Shown here piece by piece: positions 32,990 to 44,544 of a DNA stretch of 64,000 nt; the first letter of the stretch is position 1, and every line of letters starts with the position of its first letter. A program made the translations under genes and the position numbers. The stretch is from Trachythela sp. YZ-2020 (Eukaryota > Cnidaria > Anthozoa > Malacalcyonacea > Clavulariidae). A model generated the notes under the pieces. That model searched no databases and had not been told where the DNA came from. It worked only from the letters and a program-made list of their open reading frames with translations. Where the stretch lies: NCBI GenBank assembly GCA_016169945.1, contig JADLSH010000165.1, forward strand, positions 1 through 64,000, written 5' to 3'.

Positions 32990-33912
32990 TGTGACGGTAG
33001 GTCATTATCATATTACTCAGAAATGGCTTTGTGCAAATAAACTAAGTCTAAATATAATGAAAACCGAGTATGTTGTAATTGGAACACGACATAAAATAAG
33101 TAATATTGATACCCATCAAGGAGTTAAAATAAATAATCAATTGATTAAAAAAGTTAAAAATACCAAAGCTCTTGGAGTTGAATTAGACGAAAACTTGAGT
33201 TGGGAGGAAAAAAACACATTAACCATATTAGCAGTAAAATATCATCAGGTATTGGGGCTATTAAGAAAAATGAGGGAGTATGTCGAACAAGACATTTTGA
33301 TAAGTTTATAATGCCTTAATCCAACCTTATTTTGATTATTGCTGTGAAGTATGGGATACATTTAATAAAGGCCTAAGCGAACGTCTACAGAAATTCCAAA
33401 ACAGAGCGGCTGGGTTGATCATGAACTTAAAAATGAACATGGTCAGTCTATTTTGGCACGAAAATCTCTAGGCTGGGTAACACTTGAAGAGCGTAGGGCA
33501 CAAATGAAAGCCAGGCTCATGTACAAGACAGTTAATGGTTTAGCCCCAACGACTATGCGAAGCTTTCCAAAATCTGAATACCATTCATGACCAATTTGAG
33601 AGGTTCTTTCAAATGTTTATATTCCAAGACCAAAACGGAATCCTTAAAAGCTCCAATATTGTAGCTTAAAACTATGAATCAGATACCTAAAGATACGCAA
33701 TTCGGCACGTATACCCGTTCTGTAAAAGCTAATCTTCCTCGACCTTAACTGACTTAAAGAAGCACTTTGGCCCAAATAGGTATATAATTGTATTTACAGG
33801 TATGTAATATTGTATTTTTAGTATATAAATAATAATTTGTAAGTACATTATCCCGAAATCAGCTTTTTGCTGAAAAGGCCAATGTTTAAACAGCATCTAT
33901 CTATCTATCTAC
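32990..33912 (+). pseudogene. CR1-like retroelement 3' part inside the hAT element, with ATCT tail
   Basis: An open 108-codon frame carries KWLCANKLSLNIMKTEYVVI, GVELDENLSWEEK, VLGLLRKMREYVEQDIL, the post-palm region of a CR1/L2-type ORF2. Then in other frames come NRAAG, GWVTLEERRAQMKARLMYKT and YIPRPKTESLK. A non-coding end follows, with TATATAAATAATAATTTGTAAG and a tail of ATCT repeats (33896-33912). It is strongly 5'-truncated. Confidence 0.75.
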
Positions 33913-35430
33913 TGTTCAAATCATATTTGATATTGCTGTTGTGATTTGTATATACAATGGTTTCAACGAGCGTGACGAATCACTCCTGTTGCTATTCAAC
34001 TATGTGAAGCCTATATTAAAATGCTTTTGTTGATAAGGTTCTTCTCTGTTCGACCAATCATGAACAAAATGTTATTGTTAACGGTTGACCAACTCCGAAT
34101 TTAACGATTAAGAATATGCAATATTTTTGCTTTTAACATAGCACTTCTCTGAGCCCACATAGATTCTCTGACAGATGGCATTTTTGTAATCTGAGAGTTC
34201 TTCAACAAGGTTTATATTCAAGACCAAAAACGGAATCCTTAAAAAAAAAGCTGTGTGTCAGAACTAAACTATGGAATCGAATACCTGAAGAGATACGCAA
34301 TTCGGTATCGTATAATTCGTTCTGTAAAAAGCTATCTTCCTCGACCTTAATCTCGACTTAAAGTAGTAGTTAATTTTTGGTCTAAATAGGTATATAATTG
34401 TATTTGTTATGTATGTAATATTAGAGCTAGTATATAAATAATAATTTGTAAGTACACATCCCTTTTGGAAATCAGCTTTTGCTGAAAAGGCCAATGTGTT
34501 TAAATAAAGTTGATCTATCTATCTATCTACTGTTCATATCATATTTGATATTGCTTTTGTGATTTGTATATACAATGGTTTCAACGAGCGTGACGAATCA
34601 CTCCTGTTTAACATTCAACCTATGTAGGCCTATATTATGCAAATGCTTTGTTAAGGCCTTTCTCTGTTCGACCAACTGCCGAACAAAATGTTAATGATAA
34701 CGAGCGACCAACTCCGGGTTAACGATTAAGAATATGACAATGTACAGCAACAGCACTTCTCTGGGCCCACATAGATCTTCTGAGCCAGATGGCATTTTTG
34801 TATTTGAGAGTTCTTCAACAGGTTTTATATTCCAAGACCAAAAACGGAATCCTTAAAAGAAAACTTTAATATTGTGGGGCTAAACTATGAATCAGATACC
34901 TGAAGATGCAATTCGGTATCGTATAATTCGTTCTGTAAAGCTATCTTCCTCGACATAATCTCGACTTAAAGTAGTAGTTAATTTTTGGTCTAAATAGGTA
35001 TATAATTGCAGCTGTTATGTATGTAATAACCAGAGCTAGTATATAAATAATAATTTGTAAGTACATCCTTTTTGAAATCAGCTTTTTGCTAAGAAAAGGC
35101 CAATAATGTTTAAATAAAGTTGATCTATCTATCTATCTACCATTCATATCATATTTGATATTGCTTTTGTGATTTAATATATACAATGGTTTCAACAGAG
35201 CCGTGACGAATCACTCCTGTTGCTATTCAACTATAAACGAAGCCTATATTGTAAATGCTTTGTTGATAAAGCCTTTCTCTGTTCGACCAACTGCCGAACA
35301 AAATGTTATTGTTAACGAAACGACCAACTCCAGATTTAACGATTGAGAATAACAGGCAATATTTTTGCTTAACACAGCACTTCTCTGGGCCTATGGAATC
35401 TTCTCTGAGCCAGATGGCATTTTTTGTATT
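33600..35430 (+). repeat. Three tandem copies of retroelement 3' end plus downstream flank, unit about 610 bp
   Basis: Each unit holds, in order: the ORF end (CCAAGACCAAAACGGAATCC), the 3' UTR, an ATCT tail (about 33896, 34513, 35123), then a flank starting with TGTTCA(A/T)ATCATATTTGATA and containing GGTTTCAACGAGCGTGACG and the word GCCAGATGGCATTTTTGTA. Copies begin near 33605, 34200 and 34815. They differ by many single-base indels and a few insertions such as TAA or AAG. Confidence 0.85.
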
Positions 35431-35652
35431 TTACCAAGGCAAAATACTCCTTTCAGAGGTGTATTGAAACTTTGTTTAGTGACATCCTTCCACCCTCAAA
35501 ATCGCAGGAAATGCCATTTCCGAGGTTCTAGATTTCAAAAATTTTCGGGAGGGCATGCCCACGGACCCCCCCAGGATGGTCGCGCCTTTGGCGCGAGGGT
35601 ACCGCCTTCGGCGGGACCATTATTTTTAGCCAGCTACGCCACTGGAAACGAG

Positions 35653-36074
35653 TTAAATTACCACCAACGGATCTTCTTATGTTCTACGTTACTGGTATTC
35701 GGCCAGTTATTGAATATGCGTGCGAAGTGTTTCACGACTTCCTTCCAAAATATCTGTCGGAGGACCTCGAAAAACTTCAAAAACGAGCTTGCAGGATAAT
35801 TCTTCCTGAACATCGGTATGAAGATGCACTTAATGAACTGGGCCTTGTGTCGCTGGCCGACCGAAGACAGAACCAGACAACTAAACTTTTCGAAAAAATT
35901 GTCAATGACCCAAATAACAGGTTGCATCACCTTCTACCACCTTTAAATTCCTCTGAGGTGCCCGTAAGAGATAGAAGAACATTTCAAGTTCCTAACTACA
36001 AGACAAATCGATTTAGAAACGATTTTATAAAGAGTAATTCTAGTAAATACAAATCTTATAGTCTCATACACTAA
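35653..36074 (+). pseudogene. Jockey/CR1-type retroelement ORF2 C-terminal end (right part of split ORF)
   Basis: The open frame beginning near 35679 reads MFYVTGIRPVIEYACEVFHD, FLPKYLSEDLEKLQKRACRI, LGLVSLADRRQNQTTKLFEK, VPNYKTNRFRNDFI, and stops at 36074. It is the normal C terminus of this RT family and is intact over about 130 codons. It begins exactly after the right TSD of the hAT insertion and continues the protein of 31530-32501. Confidence 0.85.
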
Positions 36075-36464
36075 ATTACTCATCGTAGTATAGTTAGAAT
36101 ATTTTAGATTCTTTTAGAGTTGCCTGGGATAAATTATCTTACACTTTTACATTTCTATTTTAAAATTTTTAACCTGTAAATATAAGCGTAATTCAGCCTA
36201 TTCATGCCTGCAATGGTTTGCGAAAATTCGGATAATTTAAAACAGCAAACTCATCGACCTCGTATATATAATACATGCACATGAAATTTCGTGCATATAT
36301 TGTAACTGTATTAAAACAGTCCGAGTTTACTCCCAATATAGCTTCTTTCAGATAAAAAATAGTTTCAACGACAATGGTTAAAAACGTACTCTATAGAGAC
36401 CAAATCAGATATAAACAACATATTTCGAGCTAAAATTAGGAAGAGAGTATAGAAAAATTTTACG

Positions 36465-36960
36465 TGTTGTAAAATGTTGTCATCGAAAGCCAAACAAACA
36501 TTGTAACCAAACGCCAAAATGCCCAGTTAGCATATAAACAATTTCAGAACATAGTTTGCAAAAGAAAAATCTAACGTATGCATGGATTTTCTCTTGACTT
36601 TTTGACATACATTTTGCACATTATACATGCAAAGAAAGTCTTTCAAGCTCAAAATTTTTCGTCGCGTTGCTATTGTAGTCTTGTAGACAATCGAATACCT
36701 CCCCAGGTTTTCATCTGTTTCACGTTTCGCGGGGAAAGTTTTAAGCTTTCATCCAGCCAATCAGAGAGTTCTTACGCGGCAGGCAAGAGGCATCCCGCAT
36801 AAACTATAGTTTTGACAAAATTTTTGAAATGATAACAATAATAGAACTTTAATGGATGAAATTTTGTGTTGGTAGAAATTATAATAGCTATACACAGTGA
36901 ATTAAGTCGTCGAAATGAACACATAACAGAACAAACACATTCTATATTTTGCTGCAATCA
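36465..36960. repeat. Right arm of a long inverted repeat
   Basis: Its complement matches 30880-31245 block by block (see left arm). An extra segment at about 36755-36805 (GATGCCTCTTGCC..., complement strand) has no partner in the left arm. About 5.2 kb separates the arms. Confidence 0.6.
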
Positions 36961-37722
36961 TTTTTAGATCTATTAATTACAGAACGAACATTTTGCGAGA
37001 CTAACCCATTCCACATGAAATTATTGCCAATCGCTTGCTCCCAACAACAGCACCAATATACTAATTTTGAAATTTTAAGCCCCGAAATCCCATTTCCTGC
37101 ATTCTGGGCTCCAAAATTGTCCTCCAAAATTGTCCTCCTTGGTCAATACTTAGAACATCCAGTTATAGTTAACGTTATCTTAAAACACAAAAATGGTTAG
37201 GAAAATTCATTTTCGTACATGTTGTAACAGCAGCCCAATAACGGTTGAGAAAAACGTTACTTTAAAAAGACTGTAGAGTTGTAAAGCGTCTTACAACAAT
37301 TGTTAGGTGTTTACCAAGTCAAACCGTAATAATACTTGGAATTTAGACCAGTTTCCACTAAGAAAGATCCCTTGTGTTTGAACAGTAGAACCTTATATAA
37401 AGAAATATATTTTGCATTTACATCTTTTTGTAAAGAAACTCAAAACTTTATCACCTTGACTCCTCGAATACTACATTGCAATGTACTAACTAAAAGTTGT
37501 ACATCTCAACAAGTTAAGCCTTAAGGGATAAGAGAAACCTAATTTGCATCAGAGTGAAACACGTTTTATTATATTCTGCCTAGCACAAGACAATATTATT
37601 CACTTGATATACCATGCCATAATACGAAAGATATAGACTTATGAGATAAAGTAAACACAGAATAATGAATACAGAACTTGGATCATTAGACAAGGTTTTG
37701 CAACCATTGTTTATATAGTTGC
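36961..37722. other. No gene recognised
   Basis: AT-rich sequence without convincing coding frames. 37712-37722 is the left TSD (TATATAGTTGC) of the following MITE. Confidence 0.4.
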
Positions 37723-38305
37723 ATTCTCGTACCCAGAGCCCCTCTTACGCGCGGTAAACGGAGCGCGACAAGGGGCTCTGGTTAAATCCAAACCGGATAC
37801 CACAAAAACATGGTATCCGGTTAAACACGGCGCATGTTCGAAGACGTGGCACGAATATAATTATATTAAAACCTCATAAACATAAGTTTACCTAAAAATA
37901 TATAAGCCCCGTGTATAATATAAATAATTATTCGCTTATATACTAAACAATACACCTAGGAATTGTAAAATTTCAAGTAAAATTGACTTCGCATTTGTAA
38001 AAATATAGTAGTTTGATTTCACAAACACTATAGCTATTATTAGATTGGCAATGTTTTTGTGTTGTTATTGCTGTAATTGTACAGCATGTGCAATACACGC
38101 GTCCCGCATGTATCAATAACTCCATGCGATTGGTTCTCTAAATAGCACGCATTCTAAAAATAAAGTAAATGCTATTTTGACATGTTTTGACAGAAAATAA
38201 TAACATTCGGCGTGGCCAATCATATTCGTTTCTGATTTGCATTTAACCAGAGCCCTTTGTCGCGCTCCGTTGACCGCGCGTAATACGGGATCTGGGTACA
38301 AGAAT
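37723..38305. mobile_element. 583-bp MITE with 11-bp TSD and long inverted ends
   Basis: Left end ATTCTCGTACCCAGAG; the complement of the right end is ATTCTTGTACCCAGAT. The arms then match for about 60 bases through ACGCGCGGT.AACGGAGCGC and GGGCTCTGGTTAAAT. TATATAGTTGC stands at 37712-37722 and again at 38306-38316, a perfect 11-bp TSD. TSD length and long TIRs suggest a Mutator-like element. No transposase is encoded. Confidence 0.85.
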
Positions 38306-39078
38306 TATATAGTTGCTCTTCTTATTAACCCCAGGCCCACGGAGCCAGGCTGAAAATTTAGTTATAGCTAATTGGCTATGTTAACAAAAATTAGTATTGT
38401 GTTATGTTTGTCAAAGTGCCAAATGCATGATTTCTCTAGCAATTACATGAATATATTGAAACATACCACTGTCTACATATCAGGTTTTTCATAGACAACA
38501 TAAACAGTCAACCTGCCTTGGTAGGCCCAGTTCTTATTACAAATGTCTTATCAATTTCTAACAGATGGCTTTTGGGGATGCCAGTTTAACGGGAAGGGGA
38601 TTCGTCAAGATAAGGTATATCTTTTGGGTTGCTTATAAGCAGATTAGGGCCATCCATAGTGTTAAAATATTTTACAAAAGGAGATTTATAAACAAACACA
38701 TGTCAAGCATTGCTGGGATTTTTTTCTGAAAATAATCTCCAGCGCAACAGTGGTAGAGTAACAAACAAGACCAGGCTGACTAGCAGCATTGAATCAGCAG
38801 ATGGGGAGAAACAGAACAGGTAGGTTAAAAGGACAAAAGAATGGGAAAATTCTTTTCATCTGGTATTTTTATAATTGAATAAGTGATATATATTTGAAGG
38901 CCATATAGTACAACTGCTAAGTAAGTTTAGGTAACTAAAGTTGTGATACTTAGCAACAATTATTTCAAAATAGACAATGTCGGTCATGGACCATATCCAT
39001 GTCATACAAGTAACCCTGCATATTGTGCATTACTAACATCATTAACTTATACAGTATGCATGACTATCTTTATGAATT
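38306..39078. other. No gene recognised
   Basis: Sequence after the MITE shows no coding frame of note and no repeat that I could pair inside the window. Confidence 0.4.
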
Positions 39079-39600
39079 GTGGACGAAGTAGCTCAATGGT
39101 CTGTTAGGAATATAATGCAGCTAAATTCTGATAAGTTTAAAGAGCTGCGGATTTCGTTTCCGAAGAAAAATCAGAACTTTTCTCCCATATGGATAAATGG
39201 AAAAGGAATTGATCCAATTATCAATGTGAGATTATTAGGCCTTACCTTGAGCAACAATTTGAAATGGAACGCACACATTAATGCATTTTTTAATACAACT
39301 TAAAAGGGCTACCTTTTCTTTAAACAAAATTTATATGATAGATTATGGAGTACCCGTATTTCACTACGCGTTGCCAAAATATTTAGTGAACGATTTAGAG
39401 AAGGTCCAAAAAAGAGCATTGTCAGTAACAATCTTGAAATGGAACGATTACATATCCATCATCTACGAATCTGAGAATACCGTTTTAGCAGAATAGAACA
39501 GGACGAAAACCATCGCCTTAGGAGTCTCTTACCTCCATTATAGTCTTAGAAACGCGATGTCCTACAATCCACAATGGAAGAGTAGTCGCTTTAGGAATAC
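39079..39600 (+). pseudogene. Jockey/CR1-type retroelement C-terminal scrap
   Basis: ISFPKKNQNFSPIWINGKGI, RLLGLTLSNNLKWNAHI and, in another frame, FHYALPKYLVNDLEKVQKRA are the post-palm and C-terminal blocks of the same kind of ORF2 as at 35653-36074. About 40 codons are deleted between YMIDYG and VPVFHYALP. It is 5'-truncated. Confidence 0.7.
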
Positions 39601-41739
39601 ATTCTTTGTTTCATCAGTCTTTTAGTTCGGTATAACATATTACTAGTATACTTATCAGTAATAAATGCTGACTTGTTCCTAATTGTCTTGTTTTTCTTAT
39701 TTTTTTTTATTTTCCCCCCGTTTGAACAAATTTAGGCCAATTTCCTTATTTACACCTTCAATTTTGTATTCATCGATTTCCCGTTAAACTAATCGTTATT
39801 CCAGCAATCCTAATTCTGGCGCAATTTCCGACGACCTAAATGTTGATACAATCTCAATCCTAACTGTAATTCTCATCCTAACCCTAATCCTAATCCTAGC
39901 CTCAACCCTTATCCTAACCCTTATCCTAACCCTTATCCTAACATCAACCCTCATCCTAACCCTTATAGTTGTGACGTCATTACGGGATTGTAGACAGGTT
40001 TTTAAGAATCCAGCTCACCAAGTTAACGTAGCATTTGACATGTGCAGAACTCAATTGTTTGAAATATGTTCATGTAAAATTCCACGTCTGAACAATTTAC
40101 TTGAAATTCGACCGGTTCGGTCGCATAATGCGAGCTAAGAGCGAGGTGGTTTCAGACGTCGCATTTTGCATGTGTCGAATTCCATTCGGCTTGAGCGTGG
40201 CTCAAGAGCATCATGTAATGTTATTGAAAGGTAACATCGACGTCGCCATGTCACATGTTAGGTCGCTGTTGTCGAACCCTTATTAGGCGAACACCGTGAG
40301 GAATTAGCCGAGGTGTCCGCTTAAAAGAAGTCTACAGAAAAAACAGTAGGAGGAAAATTTGTGAGTGCATTTTGAGTATGAAAACAGTTTGCAATTTGTA
40401 ATGTAAAGGCAAAGCTCAAGCGTGTCGGTGAGCTCTACCTGCCAGGTTACAAACGAATACAATTATATTCTACATTCAACCAACCGAAATGTCAGATGAT
40501 TATTATGGAAGTTATTGGTCACATCCCTAAGTTCATGGTGGCGCTGTCACCACTGTGGGTAACAAAATCTTTGAAGCGCGCAAGTAACTCAGAAAATGTT
40601 ATAATAGAAGGAAGGCTTTGATCTAGAAAATTAGTTCAAATGTAGTATAAATTGCTTCGAATTGATATTTACTGTTGATTGTTTATATGAAAATTGTATT
40701 AGACAAATTGTATTAGAAAATTGTATTAGAAAATTGTATCTCTCGTCTATCCGCGTTTAAGAACTAGGTGTTGACTTTTGAATCAGGTCTAACTATCAGA
40801 GTTTTAACCGAGTAGCATTGTACTTATATGGAAATTGCTTCGACTGATGCTTCACTGAATTTCTTTGTTTTAGTTACCCTCGCGTTGCTCTTCGTATTTT
40901 ATTCTTCTGCTTGCGTTGGCGTTGCTAGTAAAAACCTTGTGTATTTTCATTTTTTAGATCAACCTTGTGATTTAAGGGTATTGATATATCACAACTTTAT
41001 TTCCAACTAATGTATGCGGGATTGTGTATATTCCGAAGTTCTTAACCATCATGATGATGACACAAGCATGCTCTCATTTCTAAAATATCCATGTAATATA
41101 CCTAAAATTGCCTACTATTCAAATTCTGAATTACACACAGATAGCATATTAATATCACTATAATACATGAAACGTTGTACTTCTCAGGTTAAGCCTAAGC
41201 TGCTCAAATCCGATTTGTTTTAAAATGCGTATAAGATACAACCGCTAATGTTGAAAATAATATTAATAGAATAGCGACTGAGAACAGGTCAAATAAGAAA
41301 TGTATAAACAACACAGACCAAGACAGTGCCAGCCAAGGAATGTTCGAGCAAGTATTAGCTTATTAATTAGTTAATAGTATTCTATTCACAACCCTCTCAG
41401 TCATACTCAGTTAAATTAAGGTATGGGATAATAGTGATCCGCGCTACCTTAGCCTTGTTTCATACAACACACACAGGCAACACTTCGCCCTCAATTACCA
41501 ACCAATACTCTATTATTATAGCCCCATTCTTTATCATTAAAACCCTAATCTCACCCAATCTATACCCCAAACTATCCAAAACTATGCAATGGTTACTCTT
41601 ACTATGCTAATTAGGGCGGATCGTAATGTTCTCGGATAAAATTAGGGCACACACAAAGCGTCCAAGTAATTGACGTCCTGCCAAACACGTAAATTGTGAC
41701 TATGGTTTTCACGGTTTCAACAGTTTCAGATAGTGGACT
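39601..41739. other. No gene; contains a CCTAACCCTTAT-type satellite
   Basis: 39848-39972 is a degenerate array of ATCCTAACCCTT units. 40680-40740 repeats TTAGAAAATTGTA. An open frame at 40101-40286 (plus) and a GC-richer stretch at 40100-40320 resemble nothing that I know. Confidence 0.4.
39848..39972 (+). repeat. Degenerate 6/12-bp CCTAACCC-type tandem repeat
   Basis: TCCTAACCCTTA occurs several times in tandem, preceded by more divergent CCTAATCCTAGCC units. It resembles telomeric hexamers only loosely (CCTAAC with extra bases), and is short and interstitial. Confidence 0.7.
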
Positions 41740-42790
41740 AGACTGAGGAAGAACTTTATTCTTAAAGAATGCCGAACACAAACGTTCACGTCTTCAAAAC
41801 AAGGTTGGAATATTGAATACTGCCAAAGCATCGTCGTATGCTAGTGATGGACTGATGATTTTGAAGGCTCTTGACTGGATCCTTTCAATATCTCTCGATA
41901 AGTATTCTGGGATGTTATAATGCCAAATTTGGGCGCAATACTCCAAATTGGTCTTATGCATGTTACGTACACTTCAATCAAAGTTTTAGTGTCAGCGCAA
42001 GCTCGATGTAAGTCACGTGGTCGTTCCATTTTAAGTCACCACTAAATATTACGCGAAGCAATTTTGCTGACTTTACCACCTCAATGGGCTGTTCGCCAAC
42101 AGTCATCGGAGAAAAGTTTGGATTTGTTTTCCAAAAGCAAACAAGGATTTCTTTTGCACACTTGAGTTTAGAGATTATTCATTAGTGTCAGCGCAAGCTC
42201 GATGTAAATCACGTGATCGTTTCATTTTTAGTCACCCACTAATATTGCGAAGCAATTTTTTTTGCTGACTACGCCTCAATGGGTATTTCGCCAACAGTCA
42301 TCGGAGAAAAGTTTGGATTTGTTTTCCAAAAGCAAGCAAGGATTTCTTGCTTTTCCAGTGTTTAGAGACATGAACAATGCTTTTCACACCGCTGCTTAAT
42401 TCCGTCTAGAGCAGTTGGCAAAGCCGATTCTTGCCTTGTAGCGAGGGTCTCTGAAAGGATTGTATCGTCGACATATGTCCATCTATCGTTCCATTCAATT
42501 AATAAATCATTAATCATTATCATGAACAGGATCGGGCCTAAGACAGTGCCTTTAGGGACACAATCGTTTACCTGTTCAAAGCTAGAAGTAAATTTTCCTA
42601 TCTTTACTCGCTGTTTTCTGCCAGTCAGGAAACTTCTCACCCAAGCAATCAAGATGGGATCGATCGCCATTTCTTCCATTTTCCTCATAAGGATATGGTG
42701 GTCTAACTGGTCAAAGGCTTTACAGGCAGTATGATCATGGACCAGCCGATGTGATCCATGATCTCAGCCAAATCAGCTCCAGTGAGTACT
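41740..42790 (-). pseudogene. Jockey-type retroelement RT and C-terminal fragment
   Basis: From 42735 downward: CKAFDQLDHHILMRKM (motif A as FDQLDH), ILIAWVRSFLTGRKQRVK, VNDCVPKGTVLGPILFMIMI (motif B, PKGT), WTYVDDTILSE (motif C, YVDD), then ILVCFWKTNPNFS, NLEYCAQIWHYNIPEYLSRD, IERIQSRAFKIIS ending near 41760. An internal segment of about 190 bases is present twice in tandem (41990-42360). The element is 5'-truncated. Confidence 0.8.
41988..42360 (-). repeat. Tandem duplication of about 190 bp inside the retroelement
   Basis: GTGTCAGCGCAAGCTCGATG starts both copies (41988 and 42186). Both continue through CACGTG(G/A)TCGTT.CATTTT, CGAAGCAATTTT and CAACAGTCATCGGAG to CAAGGATTTCTT. The copies differ by about 10% and small indels. 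Confidence 0.85.
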
Positions 42791-44544
42791 AGGATGACAC
42801 ACCCCGCACGAAAACTATTTCATGATCTGCGTTCATCTGCTTCAGGTATACCCTAACGCGCGCCTCAGAACCTAACGACGTAAATGAAAAACATCAGATA
42901 TCACCCTTCGTTGTCGTCTGGCAAAATAATTAACTAACCACAGGGCACAGGAAAGGTCGACAAATAACGGCCGTACTATATACATATCAGTAATGCTAGA
43001 TGCCCCTTATAGTCAAATCGCCGTGTGTAGATTGCATCTGATTCCACAGACATTTTGATCAAAATCTTTCCCCAAATGTGATTGGAAATGTCTTGAAATA
43101 GGCTTGGTCACAAGCAAAAATATACCTCTGACTGAAAAGATGGAATTGCCGGATACTTTGTGGTATACCAAATAGGCAAAGCCTTGGAAGTTTATGAAAT
43201 ATCCTTGCTCTCTCAAAGACGAAATAATTTATGTAAATAATTTATGTTAAAGCTCTCAACCCAACAAATAGAAAAGAAATGAATGAACTCATCCCTAATA
43301 AACGCGGGACGTACTTACTTACCACGTGGCACGATCAGCGATCAGCAATTAATTAATTAATTGTAAGACTATTTAGTAAAAAGTTTTATTCCTTCTAGTA
43401 TCGTATCATATAATGATTCATTTTTAATTGTAATATAAATTTTTAGTTTAATATACCGTATATATTGCTATGTATTAGTTTTTATCATGTAATTTATATC
43501 AACTCTCTGCTTACAATTCAGCTCTTAGCTGCTGCCATTTTTTTGTAAAATGTGGGAATTCAATTCGTTCACCAATACCAGACAGGAGTGCCAGATTCTG
43601 CGTGGTGATCAGCTGGAATAATAGTTTCTACCCTTGAACGAACTCTACCGAGCGCAACGCACAACGTATAATTATAGCTATATGGCCGATGACTGTTCCT
43701 CGGCAAAGACAATATGCAACATTCGTGAGTAATTCGTCTTGCCAAAAAGAGGCTGGGTTTCGAAAAACTAAGTCGCTGACATTTGCCACAGTTTTCACTG
43801 TATAATGCGTTCTACATCCAGAGCTAAGTGGCCATTGGCCACCACCTCCCGCTGGCATTGGTGGGACTTCCCCGCGAATCAACCCATTTAATAGTAGCAT
43901 ATTTTCCCATCGCTACTTCAATGACCCTAGAATCAAACTGTTCATCACATTCCCAAGGCCAAATTGCACCTGGGATGATTGACTATATCAAACGAACAAA
44001 AAATAAGACTAGGAAAGTCCCCAACCAAAGCCAGCGAGGAGATGGCAGCTTAGCCTGGTAAACCGAGAGGGTTTGTTTATGTACCCATTTCTAAACTGTC
44101 ACAACTCGCCAGCCAAGGTTCAAAATCTCCCACAAAAAGAATATTTTGTTTGTTTGCTTCTTTTTATTTGATAATAATCTTAAACATTCTGTTAACACCG
44201 CGACAGCCATATAGGTAATATCCGCGTACACGGTACGTCTGAAATCATAGTTATATGAAAACATATCCTGTACACATTTTAACTGTCTAACATTGACATA
44301 TAGTATCTCAATATAGGAAAAATACACTGACTCCTCTATTGAGTCTTTTTTGTCTTGTATTTGTTGTGTGGATTGCCTACAGCTACGGTCTGCGCGGCCA
44401 AATCTCCTCTGCGTTTCACAGCGGCTGAGCTCGATCGAAAAAAGGGCCAGGTTGATGACAATAAAAGCAGCATGAAATGTCTGAGATAGACGTCCGACCA
44501 CGACCAGCATAACTGGGCAGTGAACGTGAACTGGACTGCGGGCC
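42791..44544. other. No gene identified; two unexplained minus-strand frames
   Basis: A 139-codon open frame at 44091-44510 (minus) and a weak coding-looking trace at 43590-44000 (minus; for example VIEVAMGKYATIKWVD in one frame, RWWPMATSLWM next to it) are not assigned. Neither has splice-site or domain support that I can defend. Confidence 0.25.

Larger units (their letters stand above)
32510..35644. mobile_element. hAT-family DNA transposon (non-autonomous or gutted) with CAGTGGCGTAGCT ends
   Basis: The element is 3135 bp. The left end CAGTGGCGTAGCTAGC and the right end, complement CAGTGGCGTAGCTGGC, are typical hAT TIRs. The TSD is a perfect GAAACGAG. The left 470 bases (32510-32980) and right 220 bases (about 35430-35644) look like transposon termini. 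The middle is not a transposase: it is a retroelement 3' part and its tandem copies. It splits the retroelement ORF whose halves are at 31530-32501 and 35653-36074. Confidence 0.9.

Noticed and set aside
39848..39972. Telomere or subtelomere
   Set aside because: Only about 125 bases, degenerate, 12-bp period, and flanked by ordinary repeats on both sides.
44091..44510. 139-codon open frame on the minus strand
   Set aside because: No recognised domain, no splice or promoter context, and the length is within what AT-rich non-coding DNA yields by chance.
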